In this document: one piece after another, positions 11,894 through 23,814 of the stretch | Layout: every line of letters starts with the position of its first letter | Numbering within the stretch: the first letter of the stretch is position 1 | Assembly: GCA_014898425.1 (NCBI GenBank) | Contig: RCSZ01000005.1 | Coordinates: 62,001 to 126,000 of the forward strand | Direction: 5' to 3' | DNA from: Botryotinia globosa | Lineage: Eukaryota; Ascomycota; Leotiomycetes; Helotiales; Sclerotiniaceae | DNA length: 64,000 nt | Translations under genes and position numbers: made by a program | The notes under the pieces: generated by a model | Databases searched by the model: none | What the model was told of the DNA's origin: nothing | The model's input: only the letters and a program-made list of their open reading frames with translations

Positions 11894-13668
11894 ATGGTCT
11901 CTCCTGAGGTATCGCCAACACAAAAGACCTATGCTGGTCTTCACGGCCGAAAGTTGGGTCTCTTAGTCTCAACGATTGCCACGACTGGATTCTTGTTGTT
12001 TGGATATGATCAAGGTGTTATGTCAGGAATTATCGCCGCAGACCCTTTCAACAACTACTTCCCTGAAACCAAAGATGACAGCGTTTACCAAGGGTTCGTT
12101 ACAGCTATCTATGAAATCGGATGTTTACTGGGTGCTATTTTCATCTTGTGGTATGGTGACTCCACTGGTAGAAGAAGAGCTGTAAGTTTTACCCCGTCTC
12201 CCCGCATCCCCGGACTGTTGCGATAAGATAAGAAATTCTGACTGAAATTTTGCAGATGATGCTTGGTGGAGTCATCATGATCATTGGAGTTGTTATTCAA
12301 ATTACTGCTATTAAAGGCTCTAACGCAACTGCTCAATTTATTATTGGAAGAACCATCACTGGTATTGGAAATGGAATCAACACTTCCACTATTCCCACTT
12401 ATCAAGCAGAATGTAGTCGATCTACCAACCGTGGTTTGCTCATCTGTATTGAAGGAGGTGTTATCGCTTTCGGTACTATGATTGCTTACTGGATCGATTA
12501 CGGTGCTTCTTATGGACCAGATGACCTTACTTGGAGATTCCCAATTGCTTTCCAGGTTTTCTTCGGTGTCATTCTCATTGTTGGAACTTACTTCCTCCCA
12601 GAGTCTCCAAGATGGCTCTTAGCCAAAGAGCGCCATGAAGAGGGACTCGATGTTATTGCTGCTCTCTCTGGTCTTGAACACAACGATCCCCAAGTTCAAT
12701 TGGAGAAGACTATTATTATGGATAGTATCATGGCGTCCGGAGCCGCTACTAAAACTCCTTTCTCAGCTCTTTTCACTGGAGGTAAAACCCAACATTTCCG
12801 CCGCATGCTTCTTGGATCATCTTCCCAATTTTTCCAACAACTCGGTGGATGTAACGCAGTTATCTACTATTTCCCAATTCTCTTCGAAACCTCCATCGGT
12901 ACCTCGAAGAACTTGGCTCTTCTCCTTGGAGGTGTCAACATGATTGTTTACTCTATCTTCGCAACTGTTTCTTGGTTCATTATTGAAAAGGCTGGTCGTC
13001 GCAAGTTGTTTATCATTGGTACTATTGGACAATGCCTTTCCATGGTCCTCGTCTTCGCTTGTCTTATCCCACAAGATGGAAAAGGACCAAGTGCCAAGGG
13101 CGCTGGAGTTGGTCTCTTCACCTACATTGCTTTCTTCGGAGCCACCTGGTTGCCACTACCATGGTTGTACCCGGCTGAAATCAACCCTCTCCGCACTCGT
13201 GCCAGAGCTAATGCCGTCTCAACTTGTTCCAACTGGCTTTTCAACTTCACCATTGTTATGGTTACACCTATTATGATTGCCAACATCTCTTGGGGTACAT
13301 ACCTCTTCTTCGCCGTTGTCAATGCTTGTTTCATCCCAGTTATCTATTTCTTCTACCCAGAAACCAAGCGCAGATCTCTCGAGGAAATCGATATCATTTT
13401 TGCGAAGGGATTCGTCGAAAACATCTCATACGTCAAGGCTTCTCAAGATTTGCCATATTTGTCTCCAGCCGAGGTCGAGCAGATGGCAAGACACTATGGC
13501 TTTGAAACCGCAGATGTCGAGAGCAGAAGTACGAGTGATGTCGAGAAAGAGAAGCCACAGTGGGAGGGAAGAGAAAGACAGAGCCGCAGCGATGGAGATA
13601 ATGTTGCAGCCGTCCCTCAAGCTCATCACCGTGGCAATGCCGCTCATGATGGATTTAGAAATGATTAA
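11894..13668 (+). CDS. MFS sugar transporter (STL1/hexose-transporter-like)
   Basis: Exon 1 11894-12181, intron 12182-12255 (74 nt, GTAAGT...TTTGCAG), exon 2 12256-13668; 566 residues. Twelve membrane segments are expected. Family motifs appear in order: TTGFLLFGYDQGVMSGI in TM1, GDSTGRRRA in the first cytosolic loop, the PESPRWL motif before the central loop, a QQLGGCNAVIYYFP segment in TM7, EKAGRRKLFIIG, and the PETKRRSLEEIDIIF motif after TM12. The family imports hexoses, pentoses or polyols across the plasma membrane by H+ symport or facilitation; the substrate cannot be read from the sequence. The C-terminal 70 residues are polar. Synonymous codons favour C/T endings, suggesting high expression. 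It stands alone behind a 3.3-kb non-coding region. Confidence 0.92.
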
Positions 13669-14089
13669 TTGATGAACTTTCATTGATTTTAGCACGAGGA
13701 GAGAGGTAGTAATGGACGCGATTGGGAACTGGATATCATGATTCATGGATGCTTGGTTGTCATTCATGGTATTATACCCTTGGCGTTCTCTTTTTTTTAT
13801 TAATTTTTTTTAAGTATGTGGCCAGGATAATAATGTTTCTTATTCTGGATGAGCTGAAAGTTATGATTTATTGGATAGGAGGGATGACACATCTTCATGT
13901 GTCTTGGTCGGTGAAATATCATGGTACTTATAGATAAGATGAATAAATGGCGGAGGACAGGTTGAAGATGATACCCAGGATGCAAAAGTAGTTTGTTTAT
14001 TGAATAGAATTACTTCACTTCAACTTTTTTTTTTTGATGTGGTGCAATACTTAAGAACATTAGCCCCCTGTTTACAATAGCCCCAGTGG
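13669..14089. other. 3' flank of the sugar transporter gene
   Basis: AT-leaning DNA with T-runs near 13791-13812 and 14023-14033, probably including the 3' UTR. No gene was recognised. Confidence 0.4.
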
Positions 14090-15190
14090 ACATTCTGGAG
14101 TAACCGACAATTGAGAAAAGGCATAGTTTAAAAATACATTTTTTAACCTTTTCAATAATATATAATTATTTAAAGAAAGTATATCAATATTTAAAATTTC
14201 TGTATATAATATAAATGCAATGAATATTTGATAAAAAAATATATCAATTATTTCTAGGATTTTATTTGATTTTAAATTTATAATTTAAAGTTGATGCTTT
14301 TCAAAAAACTTAAAAATACATTAAATTGATTAGTAAAATTGTTATAAAATAGAATTCTTAAATCTAATCAATTTCAATTGATTCAATCAAAGCGAAATAA
14401 TTTGTAAAAGAAAACAATTTGTTTAATTTTAATCAAATTTCATATAAGTTTTGAGATCCTTCCAAATTTTTATAATATTTGCTTATAAAGTGTCGGGATA
14501 TGGATCACGTGACCGCACTATAGTATAGACGTATCGTAGTCCTAGCTTTTAGAACTTCAAGTAATATTATAACAGTGTGAATCATAGTACTATATTGTCT
14601 TTATTATCCCCGTGGTGATATCATTATAAAGTCTTTGAATTATATAAATATATAAAGAATGAAAAATGATCGTTTTTGATGTCTTTTTTCACTTCGACTT
14701 ATTTCAATTGTCTACGGAGGTTGAAAGGATAATAAGTGTTATAAGCCTCATTTTTAATAAAAGTTACTATTTTACAAAATTTCAGTATCGCTTTTACTAA
14801 TTTTACTAGATATTCAGCTATCCCCCCCCTCAAATTTCGAATTTTGAAGCTTTTCATTCCTTTTTTAAATTTTTATAATTTTAAAGCTTTTAAAGCTTTT
14901 AAAGCTTTTGAAGTTTTTAATAGGTTCTAAATAGAAGATAGAATAATATATCTAAAAAGAAAATGTTGAGATTTGATAAATTTAAATGATTTTGTTAGAT
15001 AATTCTCACAATGAATTTATCACAATACTTTCATTAACTAGAGTTTATTATATAAATTTTCAATCAGTATAATAATATGATTAATCAAAACAATAAAAAT
15101 AGGGAAAAGCTTGATTGCTTTTTGGTGTATTTTATAATACTTATATTATCAACCTCTATAGTACTATACTATCACATATTTGCATTTCCG
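14090..15190. repeat. AT-rich decayed repeat block (RIP-like), with LTR-like start motif
   Basis: About 1.1 kb of extremely A+T-rich DNA with very high TpA content and stops in all frames, abruptly different from the flanking genes. Short direct repeats of AAAGCTTTT occur near 14881-14910. A GC-richer island at 14491-14513 reads TGTCGGGATATGG followed by ATCACGTGAC, resembling the start of an LTR; a related sequence recurs at 24330-24360. The composition fits a transposable element mutated by repeat-induced point mutation. The element class is not proven. Confidence 0.5.
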
Positions 15191-16762
15191 CACTGACATT
15201 GAGCTAGAATACGAATTATATGTTTAGGAGGTCCGAGGCAGTTTAATCTAGTAATTGTGAGTTGTCTGCTCCGTATTTTTGTCTTTCTCGAAAATGCCTG
15301 CAATTAACGATCATGCTCTGAGTGTTTATAAGAAGCTCCACAGGTGAGTCCCCAACTGATCTTGATGTATCGAAGGTGACAAGGAGGCCTGGGTGTTTTA
15401 ATTGATCGCTTCCCTGTGACTTGATTTCCGCGCACAAAAATCGTAAATCAATCTATAGAAGTAACGCAAGTTGCTCGTTTCGGGGGTAATCTGCATAGGT
15501 GTACAGTTCACGTGAGGGATGGTAGTCCATCGCGCTGCTGTACGACTCTATCAACTGGGCCATCCGATTGGAACCTTACTTTGTGGGTAGGTTTCTATCG
15601 TCTAGTTGCAGGAATCTTACGACAAAATTCGCAAGGAATTATGGGGGGTAGTCTACATCGTCTAGACACAAGGAAAATGTGCAGGGTATCTTATCGTCAA
15701 CAATATTTGGAACACGACTTGAGGAAGAGAAGAAAAAACTGCCAAATATATACAATCAGTTCCCTTTTGTATCAAACTTCAAAGCAGTACTTTGACAGTG
15801 TTCTCTGTCGTCGTCGAATTGCCAAGGGCCAAGTTTTCAAACACGTTTTGCCAACGGAAGCCAATACTTTCCAAGGCGGGTGGATCTCGCACGACCCTGG
15901 GCCTACGCTCGGCTAAAGGTGCTGGTGCTGAAGACCCTGTAAATTGGGAACCTCAATTTCTCAACTTCATTCAAGCAATGCATTCAATCAATAGAAAGAG
16001 TTCGCCATACATCTCAAGATGGTGAAATAAATTCAAGTATGTCACAAGAATGTTCGTCTGACATATTCTGTGTTGTCACATCTTCAAGAGAGCGTCGTTT
16101 ACTGCGGTATTTTCCACATTCAAGATTAAGGTTCCTCCCGCTTTTATCTTCATCTGCTGTACAAGCATCAATCTATTTGACAAGTCACATCTTCTGCCAC
16201 TAAATCACCAAAACGTCCCAAACAGGAATGTCGGTATCTGGCCACCCTAGAAAAAGATCTCTGCCACGAAAAGCTTATCATTCGTCGCCAAGCCTATCAC
16301 CAACTGCCTTTTTGGGGCATTTAGGGATTCGAATATAACATTTGGCTTGCATGTTATGCATATATCCGTTGGATCTCCTGCCTAGGTTCGGGACTTTGTA
16401 ATTTATGCGATGTCAACCGTTGCATACGGGGTAGATGCGTTGGTCTTATTAACGGCAATTGGAGTACCTTGTGAGATTACCTTCCATGATCGTTCAGGTT
16501 TCTTCAACTTTACCCTTTAGTGCCGGCGGGGATCTAAGCTTTTGAGAGTTTTCTCGTACCTGTAATTATAGACCTACTTTATTTGGAATGATCTCCGAGT
16601 ATGTATCTCCATTTTCCAGTCTTAGAGCGCATAATAGCGTTGGGCATTGAGATGAGGGGTGTGGAGGGATGGGAAACAAGATATAAGTTCGAGATAAATC
16701 GCCAAGATTAAAAATTGTAGTCGTTGTACCATCTCCAATTTAATTCTTCAACTACGATCACA
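15191..16762. other. Non-coding stretch upstream of the carboxypeptidase gene
   Basis: Ordinary base composition. One 134-codon open frame (15512-15916) begins at GTG, has no family resemblance and is not called. The last 80 bases include GATATAAG near 16679-16686, a possible TATA-like element for the downstream gene. Nothing else is recognised. Confidence 0.4.
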
Positions 16763-18349
16763 ATGCGTTTCCCTTCGCTTTCCCTAGTTGCTTGTCTTCT
16801 TCCGGCTGTTCTAGCTGCCCCTGCCACTGAAGGGAAGAAAGACAAGCGATCATTCGAGATTCGTGATGGAGTCAATCATACCGTCTTCTATCATGCCGCC
16901 ACCGATGCCACACTTGCATTTGTCACAAACTCTGGCATTTGCGAGACCACGCCAGGTGTGAACCAGTATTCAGGATATGTGACTGTTGGAACTGTAAGTG
17001 TGGCACATTCTTCAAAGAATAATACAATGTTAACATCCATATTAGGGTATGAATATGTGGTTCTGGTTCTTCGAAAGTCGAAACAGTCCAACCACCGCAC
17101 CACTAGCGACATGGTTCAACGGAGGTACAGGCAATATTCTCCATTATAAGCTACATCTTACTAACAAAGAAATAGGCCCTGGATGTTCTTCTATGATTGG
17201 GTTGTTCGTAGAGAATGGTCCATGTCAATTCTACGACGGGGCATCAACTCCATCCCTCAATCCACACAGTTTCAACGAATTCGCAAACATGATCTACATT
17301 GATCAACCGATTGGAGTAGGCTTCTCCTACGGTACCGATTCTGTGACTTCCACTGTCACCGCTGCTCCATACGTCTGGACACTTCTTCAAGCTTTCTATG
17401 CCTCCTTCCCCGCCTACGAGAATCGCGACTTTGGTATCTTCACAGAATCCTATGGTGGACATTATGGACCAGAATTTGCATACTATCTCGAACAGCAAAA
17501 TGCCAAGATTGCGGCTGGCACTATTGCTGGTGAGAAAATTGATCTCGTTGCTTTAGGTATCAACAACGGATGGTATGATCCTATCATATCCTACAAGGCA
17601 TACGTCGACTACTCCTACAATAACACATACAAATCACTCATCACCGCTGCTGAACACACATCCTATCTCAATACATATACCAAGTCATGTCTTCCTCTTT
17701 TGAAAGAATGTACATCAACCACTGGTACCAACTCAGCTTGTGTAAATGCTGATAATGTTTGTTACAATGACATCGAGGGGCCACTTTCAGATGGCGACTT
17801 TGATGGTTACGATATTCGAGAGCCATCGAATGATCCATATCCACCCAAAACTTACGTTACATATTTGCAAAGCGCAGCTGTTGTGAAGGCCATTGGTGCC
17901 AAGTCTACCTATTCTGAGTGTCCAGATGCTCCTTATGAGAAATTTTCTGCTACTGGGGATGGTCAGTTACCCCTTCATCCTTAATGTTTCTCGCTTGGCT
18001 AATGAACATCAAAACAGATTCAAGATCTTTCCTCTCAACTCTCTCTACAGTCGTTCAATCCGGTATTCAAGTCCTCATCTGGGCTGGTGACGCTGATTGG
18101 ATTTGCAACTGGTTCGGTGGTCTCGCAACCGCCAATGCCATCACATATGCTAGCTCCACCGCTTTCAACGCTGCTGCCGTTGCAAACTATAATGTGAATG
18201 GTGTTGCTGGAGGAACCTTCAAAACCGTTGGTAATTTGAGTTGGTTGAGAGTCTTCGGGGCTGGTCATGAGGTTCCTTATTATACCCCTGCTTTGGCGTT
18301 ACAAGCTTTTAAGCAGACTATGAGCAAGAAGCCTCTTTCTTCTACTTAA
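16763..18349 (+). CDS. Secreted serine carboxypeptidase (peptidase family S10)
   Basis: Four exons: 16763-16993, 17046-17124, 17176-17961 and 18018-18349, with introns of 52, 51 and 56 nt. The protein has 475 residues. The signal peptide is MRFPSLSLVACLLPAVLA, with cleavage before Ala-Pro. Splicing restores the S10 core NMWFWFFESRNSPTTAPLAT and NGGPGCSSMIGLFVENGPC (about 79-120). Catalytic Ser is about residue 195 in ESYGGHYGPE. The acid residue lies in WAGDADWICNW (about 387-397). The His is about 449 in GAGHEVPYYTP. S10 enzymes remove C-terminal residues from peptides at acid pH; a secreted or vacuolar role follows from the signal peptide. In-frame Met codons upstream are absent, and ATG 16763 starts the signal peptide. 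All catalytic residues are present. Confidence 0.93.
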
Positions 18350-18984
18350 GTTGGCTAATTGGGAGACCATTTAAGTATTTGATTAGTGTCAACAATGCTG
18401 GATTTTGAAACGAAAGGCAGATGCAGAGATACAAATTTATATGCTATTAATTCAAGCAAAAATGATTAAAATATCTTTCATAGCATTTAAATATTAGAAT
18501 ACATGCTTACAGTCTCCTTGGTTGGTACTCGCATCGATTATTGTTACGTCATACTAGCTCATGAATATATTACCCAGTTCACTTGTGGCTGTAAGGTATA
18601 TTATTCCAGGTACTTCCATTATATATCACATACGAACTCCATCTCTAGTGAGATTGCGATATACATTCGGTCCATTGGTCAGGAATCCTCAGACTTGATT
18701 GATGCACGTGTTCATTGTCATACGACGCTGAACCCGTTCTTACATCTTGTAATGCAATTTTTACAATCCCCGAACCTTTGATGTTTCAATAATGGCTATA
18801 CTTCACTTGAATCAGTTTTATTTCCCTTGCTCGAGCAGCTTCTCAACCAATTCACATCCATTTGCCCGATGTCTTCATCCTAATCAAGATATCTCATTCC
18901 TCCTGCGTTGCGTGCCAACTAGGTCACTCGAATTCTCTCGTCTTTTATCATATATACATAGACCTAAGTTTATCAGCCCAGAAT
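18350..18984. other. Intergenic, no gene recognised
   Basis: 3' flank of the carboxypeptidase gene followed by AT-leaning DNA. Short ORFs at 18503 and 18792 have no recognisable features. Confidence 0.4.
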
Positions 18985-19953
18985 AAAAACCGCAATCTTT
19001 GCAAAAGGTGTCAAATTGTCCACGCTGAAGTGCTTCAGGATATCCGCGGAGATAGCCCTTTGATGAAAGAGGAAATAGTCAGGGCAACAATTTCGGGCAG
19101 TAGAATCCATATCTTATTTGATGAATCGTCGTTGATAGATGCTGAATTTCAAGAGCTGGAAATTTATGAAGTACCTGCTAAGACTTTGTAGTGGAAACAG
19201 ATTGGACCTGGATAAACGCTGATCAGTCAACACAGACTATATATACTCCACGCTAATCTCCTAGAAGCGCTCCATTACATCCATTCAAAATTTCACCACA
19301 TATCGTTCCAAATCTCGATTTAGAAAGTGCTCTAGTAATTATAACCCCACGGTTATCAAGATGCCGTATAAGCCATAAGGAAGAGTGTGCTGATGCATCA
19401 GAACTATCAATTCCATGTCGCCTTCTTGATGTAAAACAGTGTACTTCAAAGAGCCAAAATCTGCTGGTGGATACCTTCTATATCGCAAATTAACGTGCTG
19501 ATAATTCCTTTACGATTGAGGATTTCAGTTGCAATGTGGAAGGTGTCAATTCGTATTGGGGCAGTATCATCTGGTAAACTCAGAGTTCGTGAGAAGTTGA
19601 TACTAGCCGGAGACATCAGAGACTTTTATACCGAAGGCCATATCTTGAAATCGAATTTAGGAGAAACACCTTCAAATTATCCTACAAAACACTACTACGA
19701 GGAACGTGATCTAGACGTTGATGGTTGGCAGCCAGAATACGGTCATGGAGAGACATACATATTACAGGTATCACATCAAAAGCAAACCGGATGGGAACCG
19801 CGAGGAATAGCGCTTATATTGCAGCGAGCCAAAGAAAAAAGCGTTTCCATTGGCGGCGATAGTAAGTTCAGACGGATTGGACTCACTCAATTTCACAACC
19901 GGTTGGACCCATTTGAATCAGTGAAGGAAACCGCCTCAGTAACCATTATATGA
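18985..19953 (+). pseudogene. Remnant of a HET-domain (heterokaryon incompatibility) gene
   Basis: Three coding-like islands in the order expected for a HET gene, but out of frame or stop-separated. The first (about 18994-19191) has LCKRCQ followed by a region ending in LEIYEVP, like the Cys-containing N-terminal part. The second (about 19383-19485, another frame) has IPCRLLDVKQC and LLVDT, matching the LPxRLIDV...LVET entry into the HET domain. The third (19495-19953) resembles the C-terminal end of HET proteins: VSSGKLRVREKLILAG, then IALILQRA, then FRRIGLTQF and a VTII terminus. The core SYCWG-type HET domain and several hundred residues are missing between islands two and three. HET proteins trigger allorecognition cell death in fungi; this copy cannot. 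Recognition is from remembered family patterns, so moderate confidence. Confidence 0.5.
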
Positions 19954-20394
19954 GATGAAGAGAGCATCATGCTCATAACATTGTTTATACAGCTTATTTT
20001 TACTGTGTGGACAAGTAGTCGCTTTCTAATTTCGTTTCCCCCTCAAACATAAATATCACCAGATAATTTAACTAGGGTCAGTCGAATTGAAAGGCGTTGT
20101 TTGTTATTCTCAGTATACTGAGTTTTAAAAATTAGAGAGTGCAAAACACCAAAGGACGGCGTCTTTTTGGTCAAATAGCTAGCTTATGAAACTGTTCGCA
20201 CTCCTCTGATATGGAGCAACACCCTTCTTATGATCTCGAGACCCTCGGCCCCTTTTCCACGCGAGTTTCCGCTCCGCACCCTTTTTACTTCAAAGACCCA
20301 CAGGATACCTACCGCGAAGACACAAAAAGAAGACTAGTGACCCAAAAAGTGTATAAAATCTCACCCTCAAGAGACAAAATGATCAAAAGGTTAA
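19954..20394. other. Intergenic, no gene recognised
   Basis: A 75-codon ORF from 20211 overlaps the tRNA-Val region and is not credible. Nothing else was recognised. Confidence 0.4.
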
Positions 20395-20487
20395 TGACCA
20401 GACTGGGGCACGATCCCAGGACCTTGTCCGTATTTTAACAACTGTTAATTGTTAAGGACACGTGATAACCAACTACACCATCCGGCC
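20395..20487 (-). tRNA. tRNA-Val (anticodon AAC) with intron
   Basis: Reading the minus strand, the acceptor strand GGCCGGA pairs with TCTGGTC before discriminator A. The D arm is GTGTAGTTGGTTATCAC. The anticodon stem TGTCC/GGACA encloses TTAACA with anticodon AAC. A 19-nt intron follows position 37 and contains GTT, able to pair with the anticodon. The T stem CTGGG/CCCAG closes a variant T-loop ATCGTGC instead of the usual TTCRANY, which may mean slight degeneration. T-runs follow at the 3' side as pol III terminators. Confidence 0.8.
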
Positions 20488-20744
20488 TTTGTTTTATAAA
20501 CAAACCATAATTATATAGTTTTATATAAAGAACATTCATTGTGTATGTGTGAAGAGAAAAATTGAAACAAGAATTTTTGAACAGAGCGGGGGCATTATAG
20601 CAGGGATCTAAGTCTATATCTATCTATCGATCTTAATTAATAGTGGGGAACTAGTTTCAGAGGGGCTTATAATTAGTGTAATGGAGCAACTTCAGAAATT
20701 GCAAAAAAAGAAATTTTGGTCGAGGTTGGCCTCGACTCGCAGAA

Positions 20745-20834
20745 TGCGGCTTCTGTGGATCGAACACAGTGCCTCCAGATAAATGGGCTGAAGTGGACTT
20801 CAGTCTGGCGCTCTCCCAAGTGAGCTAAAGCCGC
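20745..20834 (-). tRNA. tRNA-Phe (anticodon GAA) with intron
   Basis: Acceptor GCGGCTT pairs perfectly with AAGCCGC and discriminator A follows. The D arm is GCTCACTTGGGAGAGC. The anticodon stem CCAGA/TCTGG encloses CTGAAG with anticodon GAA. A 17-nt intron after position 37 contains CTTCAG, which can pair with the anticodon. The T arm contains GTTCGATCC. The trailer holds a perfect 7-bp hairpin at 20719-20736 (GTCGAGG, loop TTGG, CCTCGAC) and then a T7 run as terminator. Confidence 0.93.
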
Positions 20835-21554
20835 TTGAGTTCTTGTGTTGTATAAAAGCAAGGAGCGGTTTTAGAGTCTATGTAACAATTCAAAAATGCA
20901 AGAGTGGTCAACCATCCGATCTTTATGTTCAGCTGTCAGCTCATTCTTGTCTTGTTCTTTTGAGATTAGACCAGATATTAGACCAGAATGTAATAATCAA
21001 AATCGACATTAGTGTCCAAAACTATTAGACAAACATCTTCATACTATTTATTACTGCCTTTGACCTTTTTGATATAATGACACAAGATTGTATATAATTA
21101 TCCCCATCGAATTTTCTCGGGATAAGCAAAGGCTTTGTTGCTAAAGTGGCAAATAGATAGAGTTGGATTGTATTTATGAGCCTTTTCCTTGAGTTCCAGA
21201 CCAAATATATCAGAGAGACTATTCATATGTGATGTATCGTCCGTCATACGTGGATATCAAAACTTATAGAACCGCGTATGCATCTGACTTCAGACATCAA
21301 TTATTGAGCTTTTAACCAAGACATCAATTTTCGGATTGTCGTGAAGGTCATGCTAATTTTGATATTCTCAACAACAACCGCAACAAGAGTGATGACAGTA
21401 GTAAAGCCATTGTGTGCTTGCAGCAAGCTTCACGCTGAACGGCGAGTCTTTGATTCACCAAGAGTTATTGCATACTATCTTATTAGATGTTGTAGCTGTC
21501 TCATTTCTCGAATATATAGACTCTTTCGGGAGACATCCTCAACAAATACAACAA
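20835..21554. other. Spacer between tRNA genes
   Basis: 720 bp of ordinary composition between tRNA-Phe and tRNA-Ala copy 1. No gene was recognised. Confidence 0.4.
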
Positions 21555-21626
21555 GGGCTTGTGGTTTAGTGGTATAATGTTCCCTTAGCATGGGAGAGGT
21601 CCGGCGTTCGATTCGCCGCTAGTCCA
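21555..21626 (+). tRNA. tRNA-Ala (anticodon AGC), copy 1
   Basis: 72 nt without an intron. The acceptor GGGCTTG/CTAGTCC carries the G3-U70 wobble pair that is the alanine identity element, with one T6-T67 mismatch. The anticodon stem TTCCC/GGGAG encloses TTAGCAT with anticodon AGC. The T arm is CGGCG-TTCGATT-CGCCG. The sequence is identical to the inverted copy at 23714-23785. Confidence 0.9.
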
Positions 21627-23713
21627 AGAAAAATCAACTCGTTGATGTGACATTTTGTAAATTAAAACTCGTGGAGGTTGACAATTTTTTTCGATGTTTC
21701 AAGAGAAACAAAGTGAAATATTTGTGCGAGTGGAGTAAGGAAAGTGCTTGGTTAAGCGAAGTCCGTGCATGAGGGCTTATAGTGGATCAAATTTGATCTT
21801 GGTGGGGGGAACAGATTTTCTTTTCTCGGGGTGGGGTTGTGATCGAGTCGAATGTGAATCAAGCTAAAGCTACTTTCCCCAGAACAAACGGTTTGCCGGC
21901 GAAAGTCAAGGTTTATGGTTGGATATATGAGATCGTAAGCAATGGCATCTATTTCTGCGGGCCCTGGTTTGTGAAGTATCGGTACTTCGAGAGGCGATCT
22001 AGAATAGCTGGAGCCTATTCCAACTTTTCAAGACTTTTCTCATGAAATTCAGCAGAACGAGACTTATAATCTTTAAATATGATAAATGCGTATCATTAGA
22101 CTTGTGTGTTTTTCTGCTAGCTTCAATCAGAATTCCTACTTTCCATGATGGACAGATTCTGGTTTCCGTGTGAAATTCATTGGTGACATCCGACAGCAAC
22201 GTATATACTCCGGAAAGCCCCAATTTAACTTACTTCGGGCAAGAGTTAGATGATCACTGAGCTTTAATATACTTATATTGAAGTATAGCGATAATCGAGA
22301 GAGTTCTGACTGAAGGCAACGACTTTGTTGCACATCAGAGAATCGTAAAGTTCATCTCGTTTGAACAGATTCGGTACTACAGATCCAACAATCAAGAGTA
22401 CGATACACTCCAAGTTGCAAGTGGCAATCGCTACTGGCAATTTGCACACTCTTATTTATAGAAGCACAACTTTCTCTCATTTTGTGGCCTTTGTTGAGAG
22501 ATGAGAGCACAAAAACGTAGTCCGTCCCCCCTCTCACCTCCGATAGTGCCCTTCACTCTTTGGCGCTACTCATATATCTCCAAGTGAACGATCCTAAAGG
22601 ATTCTATCCTCCACAAACCAAATTTCAAACCTAGTCCTCCTGGGGCCGATATTAGAATAGAAATTTGACATCCAAGTTTGCTGACCTCTCGTCTGGAGAA
22701 CATTCAAGATGTTTATCAACCAACATTGCTGCCGATATTGGCATTTGATCCAGTGAATCTCATATAGAAGCAAATGATTCTGGTTCATCTTATAAGGCTT
22801 CCAAAACTCCTCTCTACTTTAAGTCAACAAGTAAAGAAAAGAATCCTACATCACTATGCTGTAGTGAGGTGGAGTTCACACTATTGAAAATTATGCAGCA
22901 CTAAATGGAACTATTGAATTTCAGACGTGCAACAAAACAAACAAACCCGGGGAAAATGAAAACCATTGGTTGCTCGTAGACAGCAATCGACGTGAACAAG
23001 TGGAAGGCAATAATAGTCTTGGCTTGTACTGTAATGATAGTTGACTAAACTGCGAGGATGAGGTACAATCTTGTTGCGTACACTATTTCGAGAGCTTCTC
23101 CCATGATGGAAACCGTGGCATTGTGTACAAGAGCTATATGATTCAAGGAGACTCTAGATGAAACTTTTCTGGGATAAGAATACCATCGTCCCTAGGTCTC
23201 TCTATGGACAACTCACTGTTCAAAATCAAGGTATGGAAATATCATTGACCATGGCGGATTTGAATTGCTCACTTGGAACTTGAGTGGATGAGATGAAGTG
23301 GGGCAAATCCGAATCCGGTTCAACGGTGTGTTTCCAAGGATGACAAAAATATTGAATATATGCAATCGTAGTCTTCAGTCTTAACAAAAGTCGCACGAAT
23401 AGTTGAATTGAGCCACGAAACTGTAGGTTGTAGTCGGTGATGACTACGTGGAAGATGTTACTCAACGTACTTTGCCACTCGTCTCTTTTAGGTCCGGGCT
23501 TCCGGACAAAGCGACACACATTCCCAGTATACACGCTTCACACACCAAAATTGGCATCCTCTTCGTCTCGACTCTCAAGAAACTTGAAGACCCTCGAAGA
23601 CATGGAACTTTCCCACAAAAGCTTACAGGGTGGGACTGAGCAAAGGGAAGAGCCAAGAGATGGAGGAACAATATTAGGGACAAAATTAAACCCCCCAAAA
23701 AACAAAAATGTAA
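21627..23713. other. 2.1-kb spacer between the two tRNA-Ala copies
   Basis: No ORF above about 100 codons and no family resemblance. Flanking sequence on the two tRNA copies is not obviously similar, so the duplication appears confined to the tRNA itself. Confidence 0.4.
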
Positions 23714-23785
23714 TGGACTAGCGGCGAATCGAACGCCGGACCTCTCCCATGCTAAGGGAACATTATACCACTAAACCACAAGCCC
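23714..23785 (-). tRNA. tRNA-Ala (anticodon AGC), copy 2
   Basis: Base-for-base identical to copy 1 over 72 nt but on the opposite strand. The 3' trailer contains TTTTT and TTTTTT runs (rev-comp of 23690-23709), good pol III terminators. An AT-rich relic begins about 30 bp upstream of its 5' end. Confidence 0.9.
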
Positions 23786-23814
23786 GTTTTTTGATACTTC
23801 GGTGCCAGTTAAAA

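Noticed and set aside
15512..15916. 134-codon plus-strand ORF
   Set aside because: It starts at GTG, has no ATG near its start, no family resemblance and lies next to relic DNA.
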